Shown here in pieces: positions 47,501 to 55,456 of a stretch of 64,000 nucleotides of DNA. The DNA is taken from NCBI RefSeq assembly GCF_020421205.1, contig NZ_JAIZZH010000007.1:173459-237458 (forward strand), given 5' to 3'. Under the pieces are notes generated by a model. The model saw only the letters and a list, made by a program, of their open reading frames with translations, ran no database searches and had not been told where the DNA came from. Position 1 is the stretch's first letter, and each line of letters starts with the position of its first letter. A program made the translations under genes and the position numbers. Source of the DNA: Hymenobacter pini. GTDB taxonomy: Bacteria; Bacteroidota; Bacteroidia; Cytophagales; Hymenobacteraceae.

Positions 47501-50469
47501 CGCTCACGGCCAATACTACAACGCCCATTTCGGTACCATACACGGCTACCGGGGTGCGAAATGTACAGATTGTCTTGGTTCGGAACGGGGGTAATACCAC
47601 CTTCCGCCTCGATGACGTGCAGGTAACCAATGCCACGGTTGCCACCCGAGCTAAGGACGGTAGCAACTGTGCTTCCAACGCAGCTCCCACGGTAGCCGAT
47701 ATTACAACTCCCCGCATGTCGGACCGAGCCGCTGCTACCGCCATTCCGGCCCTGTCGGGCACCGATTCGGATGGCAGCATCGTTTCGTACGTGGTTACCT
47801 CCCTGCCCGATGCTTCGCAGGGCGTTCTGCGCCTGAACAACGGCGCGCCTGTAACCAGCGGCCAGGAGCTGACGCCAACGCAGGCGGGTCAGTTGACGTT
47901 TGACCCAACGGCCGGCTATTCCGGCGACGCCAAGTTCACGTACCAGGCCTACGACAACTCGGGGGCCATTTCCTCCAACACGGGCACCGTCACTATTCCG
48001 GTAGTGATTACCAGCGATATTGTCGGCACTGTGTTCGATGACGTGAACTACGGCGGCGGTGCCGGCCGGCCTTACGCCACCGCCAATGCTGCCGCCGTGG
48101 CTTCCGGCTTTGCCCAGAATGCCATTGGCCGCACCAATGCCCGGGTAGAGCTGTACAACGAGAGTGGCACGCTGGTGGCCACCACCACCACTACCACGGG
48201 TGGGGCCTACACCTTTGCTGACCAGTTTCCGGGTAACTACACCATTCGGGTAGTAAACAGCACCGTAACGTCGGTACGCGCCACGGGTAGCACCCCGGCG
48301 GGCCTGCTGCCGGTACTCACCTACATTGCGGAAGATGTAAACCGGGTAGGCGGCGAGAACCCGCTGCTGGCCGACGCACCCGCCAACTCCGGCTCCCAAG
48401 CGCTGAGCGCACTCACCAGCAGTACGGCCACGCCCCAGTCCATCAGCCCTGCTCAGGTGCTGAACCGCCCGGTGGGTACTACCTCGTATGAGTTCGGCTT
48501 CAACTTCGACGTTATTGTTAATACCAATCCTTCGGGTATTGGCTCGCTGGCTCAGTTCATTACCAACTCCAATGGCCTGGCTAACACTAACCTCAGCCAG
48601 GAAGGCCTGACGGCTGGTCGGGAAACCTCCGTCTTCATGATTGGCGACGGGCGGACGACCAATGTGCCGAGCGGCATGCGCAGCGGCCTCAACGGTGGCG
48701 CCAGCAACGGCCAAGCTACCATCACGCTGACGGCCGCCTCCGGTGCGCTGCCCGCCGTAACGGATGCTGGTACTACCATCGACGGCAACCAGCAGACGCT
48801 GCGCACCGGTGATACCAACGCCGCTGTGGCCGAATCGACTACCGGTCCGGAAGTAACCATCAACTTCAACGGCCAAGCTGGCCGTAATGGCGGTGGTCTG
48901 TACGTAACGGGCAGCAACTTCACCCTCAACGGCCTGGGCCTGACGGGTGCCACCAACGGCACCGACCAGGGTCTGCGCCTCGACGGGGCTAGCGTAACGG
49001 GCGCGGTTATTCAGAACAGCACGTTCTACAGCAACGGAGCCAACATCGGCCTGAATGCCCTGAGCGGCGTAACTATCACGGGCAACGTGATTCGCAACTC
49101 CACCCGTGCCGATGCCGATGGCATTGAGTTTACCGGGGTTACGGGGTCTACCATCAGCAACAACCAGATTGTGAACAACGCTGCTATGGGTATTGACTTC
49201 ATCAGCGGTACCAATAGCAACAATACCATCACGGGTAACCTTATCAAAGGCAACGGAACCCTGAATGGTGTACAGAAGGCCGGCTTGGCTATTCGTACCG
49301 CTGGTACGGGTAACGTGGTTAGCCTGAATACGTTCACAAACAACGCCGGCGACGGTATTGTGGCTATTGCCGGTTCCAACAACTCGTTCACGCAGAACTC
49401 GTTCAGCGGTAACGGCAACCTGGCCATTGACCTGGCCAACGGTGGCACTGCCGATGGTGACGGCGTGACCAAAAATGCCAGCGGCCGCACTACCGCCAGC
49501 GGGGCCAACGGTCTGCTTACGTTCCCGGTTATTACGCAAGCCCGCATCAATGGTGGCAACCTGTTGCTGGCGGGTTACGCTCCGGCCGGAGCACGGGTAG
49601 AAATCTACGTAGCAGCTACCGACCCCACGAACTTCGGCGAAGGCCAGACCTACCTGGCGTTCCGCACGGAAGGCACCTCGGATGACGCAGCCACCGGCCG
49701 CAAGTCGTACAGCGCCCTGATGAACGGCCTGGATCAGGGCAGCGAAACCAACGCCAACATGTTCCAGTTCTCCATCCCCACTTCTTCGCTGAACTCTGCG
49801 CAATTGGCTGCTTTGACCGCTAACGGAGCCCGCGTCACGGCCACGGCTACGGTTGCTAACATGGGTACTTCTGAATTCTCGGGCGTAGCTCCGGTAAGCA
49901 ACGGTCCGCTGCCGGTAACGCTGGTGAGCTTCACGGCGCAGGCCGCTGGGCAGGACGCCAAGCTGGCCTGGACCACGGCCCAGGAAGTCAACAACGACTA
50001 CTTCGTGGTGGAGCGCAGCTTCGACGGCCAGCAGTTTTCGGCCATCGAGCAGGTGAAAGGCCAGGGCACCAAAGCCTCGGCCACGCCCTACACGGCCATT
50101 GATGCCCGAGTAGCGGCTAAAGCCCAGGGCCGGGTGGTGTACTACCGCCTGCGCCAGGTGGACACGGACGGCACGGAAGCCTTCAGCGCCGTGCAGACGG
50201 TGAGCTTTGCCACGTCGCTGCCCGCTGCCGTGCAGGTGTACCCCAACCCGACCTCCGGCCAGCAGGATGCCCGCCTCGACCTGAGCACGCTCAGCCCCGG
50301 CTCCTATCAGGTCACCATCACCGATATGGCCGGCCGCGTGGTGCGCTCGACCGCCCAGCAAGGCGGTACGGATGAGTCGCTGCGTACGGCGGCCCTGCCC
50401 AAAGGCGTGTACCTTGTACAAGTCCAGGGCAACGGTCAATCTTTCGTGCAACGCTTGGTGCAGGAGTAA
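44545..50469 (+). CDS. Giant T9SS-secreted surface protein with beta-helix (third of three)
   Basis: A 1974-aa protein. The signal peptide (MQTLLRALALSACWTAVG) is cleaved near AQAQQ. Cadherin-like domains lead to a Cys-bracketed domain (Cys321-Cys529), then a DUF11 unit, another cadherin-like domain and a second DUF11 unit. A jelly-roll-like domain is bracketed by Cys901 and Cys1042 (EDFEGRIIDYC at its start), followed by a cadherin-like domain and an SdrD-B-like fold (GTVFDDVNYGGG, YTFADQFPGNYTIRV). A right-handed parallel beta-helix spans about 1410-1640 (repeating motifs such as GVTITGNVIRNST, GSTISNNQIVNNA). It ends with the shared sorting region and a diverged tail (VYLVQVQGNGQSFVQRLVQE). 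The beta-helix suggests polysaccharide binding or cleavage, but no catalytic residues can be assigned. Confidence 0.88.
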   Translation: MQTLLRALALSACWTAVGLALPSTAQAQQLPQLRAPKSRTASEALKPAAEQQAALNASRVTDLLSQPMAELLRPSSFRTSMKGSVAARPAAAPVATDVTGTVPVINNGSAAYFNEGLAATDADNNLTGFRFLSLPASGTLYVADAALANYTQVTVGLNVSVQQAQYLAFVSNTGAAVGTRTFTFDAVDALGARSNVATYSFQVYNSIPPTTYDFTTATLISNGLRQPLRDLAAWGFSNGDGTVSSFTFTRLPAASTGTLYVDNAPAVANQSYPVANSSLLSFQPAAGYSGTSAIATFTATNNLGATSAPARLGIPVNKATCGQASVFDFTTRPNNEDWKTNRSVTVTNSAVTISNNLNGVSGYSSNAAAGETTLTTDRRAGSPGYALDWFTDYTSTANTTSTANFYFSRPLKNFSFTMGDLDKGTAAEGSAFVDDVTFNGYRADGTVVQLDPGDVSLAPNGNNFFNGNNRITGRTNPATGSGSTVGPDGNVTITFTDAIVRLELIYKNLQTEIANPGTQAVYISAFTWCEEADVTTTITGNTYANVGGTVTYTATTTNNSGLDAANNVVPTIQLAANLSGVNVTNGSYNSGTGLVTFNATPLLASGASVTNTVSFTMPNNTVTGTARNTANTSDPIIGNNNGTQPAAQITTVVNAAPTAQNVTNTTVALGSGNQPILPLRATDPQGNSTVASFKILSLPGNGNGTLFFNGTAVTVNQVIPADQVSLLSYTAPTTGTTTRSFTYSATDDLGSVSNTATYSLPVTASNITAADLAVTQRVTLGPYRVGQTVTYTVVASSAATATAVTVDFPLPTGLTFVSSTQTGGTYNSGVWSVGTLLGGGSATMTLVARVAQTGDLTTTATINSTTSPDNNTDNNVAVQTINAADNATFSEDFEGRIIDYCAAVSGLTISDGTNINGREFLTSASVAAGTSVSYTTPLLQLTGGTVSFNMQSSVVGGTGTNRPQYTINFLNENGTVATTVGPTFVTLTANTTTPISVPYTATGVRNVQIVLVRNGGNTTFRLDDVQVTNATVATRAKDGSNCASNAAPTVADITTPRMSDRAAATAIPALSGTDSDGSIVSYVVTSLPDASQGVLRLNNGAPVTSGQELTPTQAGQLTFDPTAGYSGDAKFTYQAYDNSGAISSNTGTVTIPVVITSDIVGTVFDDVNYGGGAGRPYATANAAAVASGFAQNAIGRTNARVELYNESGTLVATTTTTTGGAYTFADQFPGNYTIRVVNSTVTSVRATGSTPAGLLPVLTYIAEDVNRVGGENPLLADAPANSGSQALSALTSSTATPQSISPAQVLNRPVGTTSYEFGFNFDVIVNTNPSGIGSLAQFITNSNGLANTNLSQEGLTAGRETSVFMIGDGRTTNVPSGMRSGLNGGASNGQATITLTAASGALPAVTDAGTTIDGNQQTLRTGDTNAAVAESTTGPEVTINFNGQAGRNGGGLYVTGSNFTLNGLGLTGATNGTDQGLRLDGASVTGAVIQNSTFYSNGANIGLNALSGVTITGNVIRNSTRADADGIEFTGVTGSTISNNQIVNNAAMGIDFISGTNSNNTITGNLIKGNGTLNGVQKAGLAIRTAGTGNVVSLNTFTNNAGDGIVAIAGSNNSFTQNSFSGNGNLAIDLANGGTADGDGVTKNASGRTTASGANGLLTFPVITQARINGGNLLLAGYAPAGARVEIYVAATDPTNFGEGQTYLAFRTEGTSDDAATGRKSYSALMNGLDQGSETNANMFQFSIPTSSLNSAQLAALTANGARVTATATVANMGTSEFSGVAPVSNGPLPVTLVSFTAQAAGQDAKLAWTTAQEVNNDYFVVERSFDGQQFSAIEQVKGQGTKASATPYTAIDARVAAKAQGRVVYYRLRQVDTDGTEAFSAVQTVSFATSLPAAVQVYPNPTSGQQDARLDLSTLSPGSYQVTITDMAGRVVRSTAQQGGTDESLRTAALPKGVYLVQVQGNGQSFVQRLVQE
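49905..50366 (+). repeat. 462-bp perfect direct repeat, copy 2 (T9SS sorting region)
   Basis: Exact copy of 43731-44192 in the third giant gene. Absence of even synonymous changes over 154 codons implies very recent duplication or gene conversion. Confidence 0.97.
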
Positions 50470-50496
50470 TTTTCGAAAGCTCCTTATAGCCTACCT

Positions 50497-50529
50497 AACG
50501 GCCCCTTCTCCGCTGGAGAGGGGGCCGTT
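50497..50529. terminator. Terminator after the third giant gene
   Basis: AACGGCCCCTTCTCC (50497-50511), a GCT loop, then GGAGAGGGGGCCGTT (50515-50529), a 15-bp stem with one G-T pair, 28 nt after the stop. T residues follow. Confidence 0.85.
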
Positions 50530-50612
50530 TCTGTTGTGGTCAGTCCACTCCGGCCAACCCCGCACCCACTTTCAGGGTATAGACCTCCCAACCTAGTATC
50601 AGCTCTACTCCC

Positions 50613-51560
50613 ATGCGCCACCACGCCCCCCGCCAGCCACTGACCGATGTTGATGTTGCTATTGTGGGGGCGGGCTCCGCCGGCCTGAGTGCCGCGCTGG
50701 TGCTGGGCCGCTGCCTGCGCCGGGTGCTGGTGCTGGATGGCGGCGCGCCCCGTAATGCCCCTTCTCCCGCCGTACAGGGCTTCTTCACGCGGGACGGTAC
50801 CAAGCCCGCCGACCTGCTACGCCTGGGCCAGGAACAGTTGCAACCCTATGAGACGGTGGAAATCCGACAAGCTCGGGTAACGGCCGTAACCTCTATCGGG
50901 AAGCACTTTGAGCTGACGCTGGAAGGCCCCACCGGCCGCACGAGTACCGTTACGGCCCGCAAGGTGCTGCTGGCTACCGGGGTGGAAGACGAGCTGCCAC
51001 CAATTGACGGAATGCGCGACTTATGGGGCCGGGGCGTACTGCACTGCCCCTACTGCCACGGCTGGGAGGTGCGGAATCAGCCGCTGGCCGTGTACGGCCG
51101 GGCTAAGCTGGTAACCGGGCTGGCGTTGCTGGTGAGCCGCTGGAGCCCCGATGTGGTAGCCTGCGTGGAAGACCCGGCCTACCTCACGGCCAACGCCCGC
51201 CGCCGCCTGCGCCAGCAGAAAATTCAGGTGCGCGAGGAGCCCATTATCCGGTTGGAGGGTACCAAAGGCGGAGAGCTCCGGCACATCGTATTTGAGTCGG
51301 GGGAGAAGCTGGCCCGCACGGCCGTGTTTATCCACGCCCACCAGCACCAGCGCACCACCCTGGCCGAGCAGCTGGGCTGCCGCCGCAACAGCAAAGGCGC
51401 GGTGTGGGTGGATAAAAAGCAGCAGACCACCGTGCCCGGCCTCTACGCCGCCGGCGACACTACCCCCGGCACCCAGCAGGCCCTGTTAGCGGCCGCCGAA
51501 GGCAGCGCCGCCGCCATTAACATCAACGAAACCCTCACCCGCGAAGAATGTCCCAAATAA
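50613..51560 (+). CDS. Thioredoxin-reductase-like flavin disulfide oxidoreductase
   Basis: A 315-aa FAD-dependent protein with the two-domain thioredoxin-reductase fold. The FAD Rossmann motif is VGAGSAGLSAAL (18-29), a second mononucleotide site is near 158-175, and the late FAD motif is GLYAAGDTTPG. The redox pair is Cys145-Pro-Tyr-Cys148 in HCPYCHGWEV. CxxCHG(W/Y)E is typical of the GliT/HlmI-like branch that oxidises dithiols in small molecules with O2, rather than the CATC of true TrxB. No thioredoxin gene is adjacent. NADPH-dependent reduction of a small disulfide remains possible. Confidence 0.88.
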   Translation: MRHHAPRQPLTDVDVAIVGAGSAGLSAALVLGRCLRRVLVLDGGAPRNAPSPAVQGFFTRDGTKPADLLRLGQEQLQPYETVEIRQARVTAVTSIGKHFELTLEGPTGRTSTVTARKVLLATGVEDELPPIDGMRDLWGRGVLHCPYCHGWEVRNQPLAVYGRAKLVTGLALLVSRWSPDVVACVEDPAYLTANARRRLRQQKIQVREEPIIRLEGTKGGELRHIVFESGEKLARTAVFIHAHQHQRTTLAEQLGCRRNSKGAVWVDKKQQTTVPGLYAAGDTTPGTQQALLAAAEGSAAAININETLTREECPK

Positions 51561-51660
51561 GCTCGACTGTATAACCGGCGGCGTTCGGTTTTCCGGTTAC
51601 CGCTCGGTATCTTACTGCAGTTAGTTTGCCCTGCTCCGTCCCATTCCGATTGTTTCCGCT

Positions 51661-54171
51661 ATGCGTCCATTTTACCCGCTGCTGTTACTGCTCTTGCTGG
51701 TAGGCGCTCCGGCGGCCCGGGCGCAGCGCATCGTGTTCAGTGGACGTATCACGGAGGCCAGCACGGTCAAGCCCGTTCCCTTTGCCTCAGTGTTTGTGCG
51801 CGGAACAACCCAGGGCGCTACCGCCGATGAGACCGGCCGCTACCAGCTCACGGTGACTGGTCCCGTGGATACGCTGGCGGCTTCGGCCATTGGGTTTACC
51901 ACCCTGAAGAAAAAGGTCAGCACCACGGCCGGAGCGCAAACCGTGAATTTCGCACTGGGCAGCGGCTCGGTTTCGTTGGGCGAAGTGGTGGTGCGGCCCC
52001 GCGAGAATCCGGCCTACCGCATTCTGCGGCGGGTGCAACAGCAGAAGCCCCGCAACAACAAGAGCAGCCTCACCGCTTTCGAGTTCGACAGCTACAACCG
52101 CACCGAGGTGGCCCTCAATAACCTGCCCGATGCCGTGAGCCGCCGCCGGGTGCTGCGCCAGCTGACGCAGGTGGCCGACAGCCTGGGCGTGGGCCGCGAC
52201 GCCAACGGCCGGGCCATGGTGCCGGTATTTGCCTCCGAAGTGCTGTCGAAATATTACCAGCTGAATGAGCCTCTGCGACGGCGGGAGGAAATCCGGCGTA
52301 CCCAGATGCGCGGGGCCACGCCCCGGGAGGGCTCGGTGGTGTCGCAGATTATGGGCTCGTCCTTTCAGGACTGGGACTTTTACCGCAACTGGCAGCAGCT
52401 GCTGGGCAAGGACTTCATCTCGCCTATTGCCGACGGCTGGAAGTTCACCTATGAGTACGAACTGCAAGACTCGGTGCTGGTGGGTTCCGACTTCTGCTAC
52501 CGCATTGGGGTGCAGCCCCGGCGGCCGCAGGACCTGGCCTTCGTGGGCACTATCTGGATTACTACCGACACCTACGCCCTTCGCAAGCTGGACCTAGTAG
52601 TCAGCCCCGAGGCTAACCTGAACTTTGTGGAGCGCGTGGCGGTGCAGCAGGAGCTGGTGCCCAGCTCGGCCGGGCCCGGGCTGCCGCGGCGCACGCACGT
52701 GGTTATCGGCATCCGGCCCACCAAGGGCAGCACTGGCATAGCTGCCCGCTTCACTACTATTAATTCCGGCTTCGTCGCTAATCAGCCCCGGCCTTTGCCC
52801 TTCTACGACCGGCCGCTGGAAACGGCCGCCGATGCTTTCGACGTGCCCAAGGGCTTCTTCGAGCAGAACCGCCCCGATACCCTGAGCCAGCAGGAGCGCG
52901 CTACGCTGATGGTGCTGGACACCGTGCGCAAGCTCCCGGCCGTGCGCTCTTTGCTGGAGCTGGCCGATGTGGCCGTGAACGGCTACTACCGCGCCGGTAA
53001 AATCGACTGGGGCCCGCTGCTGAGCACGTACAGCTTCAACAATATTGAGGGCCACCGGCTGCGCTTCGGTTTTCGGACCACGCCCGAATGGAGCCGCGAC
53101 TGGCTGGTGCGCACCTACCTGGCCTACGGCACCCGCGACGGACGCTTCAAATACGGCCTGCGGGTGCAGCGCGTGCTGGACCGCCGCCACTGGACGGTGA
53201 CTAACTTTGAGCACCGCCGCGACCTGGACCAGGTGGCCCTGCTGGATAACGACTACGCCCTCGAAAACCCGCTGTTCGAGGCCTCGGCGCGCCTGGGCAA
53301 CATCAGCGGCAGCCGCCCCCTCATCCGCGACCTGACCACACTGAGCCTGCAGTCGGATTTATTCCGGGGGTTCACGCAGCGGGTAATTCTGCGCCGGCAA
53401 CGGTTTCAGCCGCTGTACCCGTTTGCCTACTACACCCGGGAGTTTGCCCCCGGCGCCCCCACCAACGACCGGTTCGACCTCTCGGAGCTGGTGCTGGAAT
53501 CCCGCTACGCCCGCGACGAGGTACTGGTGCCCGACAACCGCAACCGCCGCACGGCCATCGGTCTGAAGCGCTGGCCGGTATTCACGGTGCGCTACACGCT
53601 GGGCGTAGATGACGTACTGGGCTCCGATTTCCGCTACCACAAGCTCAACCTGCTCATCGACCAAAGTATCCGGCTGGGCCAGGTGGGCCGCCTCGACTAC
53701 CGCCTCGATGCCGGCTATATTCCCAGCACGGTGCCTTACCCGGTGCTCAAAACGCACCTCGGCAACCAGTCACCGTTTTATAACGCCGGGGCCTTCAACC
53801 TGATGCGCTATTTTGAGTTCGTGAGTGACCGGTACGTGGCGTTGCGGGCCGAAAACCTGTTTGATGGGTTTCTGCTGAATTCCCTGCCGGCCATCAAGCA
53901 GCTCAACTGGCGGCTGGTGGCCACCGGCAACGTATTGTGGGGCGGCGTGAGCGAGGCCAACCGCCGTATTATCCCCCGCGAAGACCCCGTGAATGGCGGC
54001 CCGCTGCCGGCGTTTCAATCGTTGGGCCGCCTGCCCTACGCCGAAGTTGGGTACGGGGTCGAGAACATTCTGCGGGTGGCGCGCGTTGACTTCCTGCACC
54101 GCCTCACGTACCGAAACTCGCCCGGAGCCCGTACCTTTGGGGTCAAAGTCAGCTTGCAGTTCAAGCTGTAG
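51661..54171 (+). CDS. DUF5686 family outer-membrane protein with regulatory-like domain
   Basis: An 836-aa protein. The signal peptide (MRPFYPLLLLLLLVG) is cleaved near ARAQ. A CarboxypepD_reg-like beta-sandwich (about 24-105; FSGRITEASTVKPVPFASV, DETGRYQLTV) is followed by the DUF5686 body (about 115-836) with RENPAYRILRRVQQQKPRNN at its start and a C-terminal series of amphipathic strands ending KVSLQFKL. This is a Bacteroidota family resembling TonB-independent barrels. The function is unknown. No partner gene is adjacent. Confidence 0.9.
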   Translation: MRPFYPLLLLLLLVGAPAARAQRIVFSGRITEASTVKPVPFASVFVRGTTQGATADETGRYQLTVTGPVDTLAASAIGFTTLKKKVSTTAGAQTVNFALGSGSVSLGEVVVRPRENPAYRILRRVQQQKPRNNKSSLTAFEFDSYNRTEVALNNLPDAVSRRRVLRQLTQVADSLGVGRDANGRAMVPVFASEVLSKYYQLNEPLRRREEIRRTQMRGATPREGSVVSQIMGSSFQDWDFYRNWQQLLGKDFISPIADGWKFTYEYELQDSVLVGSDFCYRIGVQPRRPQDLAFVGTIWITTDTYALRKLDLVVSPEANLNFVERVAVQQELVPSSAGPGLPRRTHVVIGIRPTKGSTGIAARFTTINSGFVANQPRPLPFYDRPLETAADAFDVPKGFFEQNRPDTLSQQERATLMVLDTVRKLPAVRSLLELADVAVNGYYRAGKIDWGPLLSTYSFNNIEGHRLRFGFRTTPEWSRDWLVRTYLAYGTRDGRFKYGLRVQRVLDRRHWTVTNFEHRRDLDQVALLDNDYALENPLFEASARLGNISGSRPLIRDLTTLSLQSDLFRGFTQRVILRRQRFQPLYPFAYYTREFAPGAPTNDRFDLSELVLESRYARDEVLVPDNRNRRTAIGLKRWPVFTVRYTLGVDDVLGSDFRYHKLNLLIDQSIRLGQVGRLDYRLDAGYIPSTVPYPVLKTHLGNQSPFYNAGAFNLMRYFEFVSDRYVALRAENLFDGFLLNSLPAIKQLNWRLVATGNVLWGGVSEANRRIIPREDPVNGGPLPAFQSLGRLPYAEVGYGVENILRVARVDFLHRLTYRNSPGARTFGVKVSLQFKL

Positions 54172-54212
54172 CCAGTAGTTTAATTTGCTGAACCTGACGA
54201 GCTTCAGCACGC

Positions 54213-54239
54213 ACCGGGAATTATCCTGGTCGGTTTTTT
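54213..54239 (+). terminator. Probable terminator after the DUF5686 gene
   Basis: ACCGGGA (54213-54219), loop, TCCTGGT (54224-54230; one G-T pair), then CGG and TTTTTT. Short stem but a good T-run, 41 nt past the stop. Confidence 0.6.
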
Positions 54240-54254
54240 GTAGAACAGCGCATC

Positions 54255-54530
54255 ATGCCGAAATACGAAGTTGCCAACCTGACGCTGGCGGAAGCCACCC
54301 GCCACGCTCCTTTCATTGATTACGCCCGCTGCGTGGACGCCGGACAGCGCCCCTACAACCACGTGGGTGATTGGCCCGAGGAAGGCCAGCTGTACCCCGT
54401 GCGAGTAGTAGATTCGCGCACCGAAGGCATGCCCCTGGTGCACGTACTGGGTTTCGAAGGCGAAGCCCCCTACTATAACGCCTACGGCCCCCACCGCTTC
54501 GAAATGCTCCTGACCGTGTGGCTGAACTAG
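54255..54530 (+). CDS. Hypothetical protein
   Basis: A 91-aa soluble protein (starts MPKYEVANLTLAEATRHAPF, ends FEMLLTVWLN). It is rich in aromatic and acidic residues, with a central GDWPEEGQLYPVRVVDSRTE segment suggestive of a small beta-barrel or OB-like fold. No family is recognised. It lies between terminators, so it is probably transcribed alone. Confidence 0.65.
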   Translation: MPKYEVANLTLAEATRHAPFIDYARCVDAGQRPYNHVGDWPEEGQLYPVRVVDSRTEGMPLVHVLGFEGEAPYYNAYGPHRFEMLLTVWLN

Positions 54531-54537
54531 CCCGCCC

Positions 54538-54568
54538 GTCGTTCCGAGCGTCGCAAGGAATCTGAATA
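54538..54568. repeat. Degraded half-copy of palindromic repeat family B
   Basis: GTCGTTCCGAGCGTCGCAAG followed by GAATCTGAA resembles the reverse complement of the right arm found at 10645-10675 and 12932-12974. Only one arm is present and it has several substitutions. Confidence 0.45.
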
Positions 54569-54575
54569 CCATTGA

Positions 54576-54608
54576 ACAGCCCCCGGCCTGCTACAGGTCG
54601 GGGGCTGT
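54576..54608. terminator. Strong hairpin between convergent genes
   Basis: ACAGCCCCCGGCCTG (54576-54590), loop CTA, CAGGTCGGGGGCTGT (54594-54608), a 15-bp stem with one G-T pair. It lies between the convergent genes ending at 54530 and 54651. It lacks long T-tracts, so termination is likely but not certain. Confidence 0.65.
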
Positions 54609-54650
54609 GCTGTTCTAGTCGTTTATGTTGCTAAGCGCGGCTACTGTATG

Positions 54651-55424
54651 TTACGCCTGCCGCAGCGCATAGAGCACCGGCTTACTGGGGCTGGCATCCA
54701 GCTGCAAGCTGGTTACCTGCAGATTCAGCAGATACAGGCCATCCTCCACCTCGTCGGGCACGAAAATCAGCTCCGTGATGGTGGCCGCGTGGCGCGTGTT
54801 GTGCGGGTATTGCCAGAAGGCGTGGTGCGCCAGCAGCTGGCCGCCGTCCTCTTCCCGGTCCACGCTGGGCAGGTCCAGCAGTAGGTGCTCTACGTGGTGC
54901 GCGGCCAGGTATTCGGCCAAAGCGGGCTCCAGGTAGGTGGGATTGGTGCCGGAATAGTGGCGGGTGCGCTTGCTGCGGTGGTTGGGCAGCGTGCGGAGAA
55001 TAAGTGCCTCGGGCTGCACGGCGGCATCGGGGCCGTGTTCCAGCTCCCGGCGCACATCTTCCAGCAGCACTACCTCGTCGCCGTTGGGCCGGGGGCGGGG
55101 CTGCACCGATACCAGCCGGGCCACAAACAGGAACCGCCGCAGGCACCGGTCGAGGGTAGCGGCGGGGTCGGGGGAAATGTGGCCGTAGCACTCCGTATGG
55201 GTGCCGTTGCCATGGGGCGTGAGGTGCACGCGCTGGTAGTTGGTGCTGCCGCCCAGCGCCACGCTGCCCACAAAGCTGCCCACCCGAATCACCTCCACCT
55301 GCACCGGCTCGGCCCAGAAGCAGTTTATCTGATTTTCACCCGGAGCCAGTGGGAGCGAAATATCCAGTGGGGCAGCCGGGTCGAAGGCGAAGGTATGACC
55401 CTGATAGGGGTACGTGGCAAGCAT
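54651..55424 (-). CDS. Cyclase-family metal-dependent hydrolase
   Basis: A 257-aa protein of the kynurenine-formamidase/cyclase family. The metal-binding motif is HGNGTHTE with His71, His76 and Glu78 (the usual form is HxGTHxD). The family's second signature appears as DLPSVDREEDGG and HHAFW. It is probably a cytoplasmic amidase acting on a cyclic or acyl-amide substrate. Family members include arylformamidases, but the kyn operon is not here, so the substrate is open. The next gene upstream on the same strand, an alpha/beta hydrolase, ends 33 nt away and may be co-transcribed. Confidence 0.85.
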   Translation of the reverse strand: MLATYPYQGHTFAFDPAAPLDISLPLAPGENQINCFWAEPVQVEVIRVGSFVGSVALGGSTNYQRVHLTPHGNGTHTECYGHISPDPAATLDRCLRRFLFVARLVSVQPRPRPNGDEVVLLEDVRRELEHGPDAAVQPEALILRTLPNHRSKRTRHYSGTNPTYLEPALAEYLAAHHVEHLLLDLPSVDREEDGGQLLAHHAFWQYPHNTRHAATITELIFVPDEVEDGLYLLNLQVTSLQLDASPSKPVLYALRQA

Positions 55425-55456
55425 AGGGGTGATGAGGTAGTGAGGATGATGGGCAT

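Noticed and set aside
47311..50451. A 1046-codon open frame on the minus strand opposite the third giant gene
   Set aside because: It is antisense to well-supported DUF11, beta-helix and sorting domains. Its composition (Arg, Gly, His-rich) is what GC-rich repeat DNA gives in that frame, and no domain is recognisable.
54204..54572. A minus-strand frame opposite the 91-aa hypothetical gene
   Set aside because: The plus-strand frame has the better codon pattern and a start after a terminator; the other runs through the terminator hairpin.
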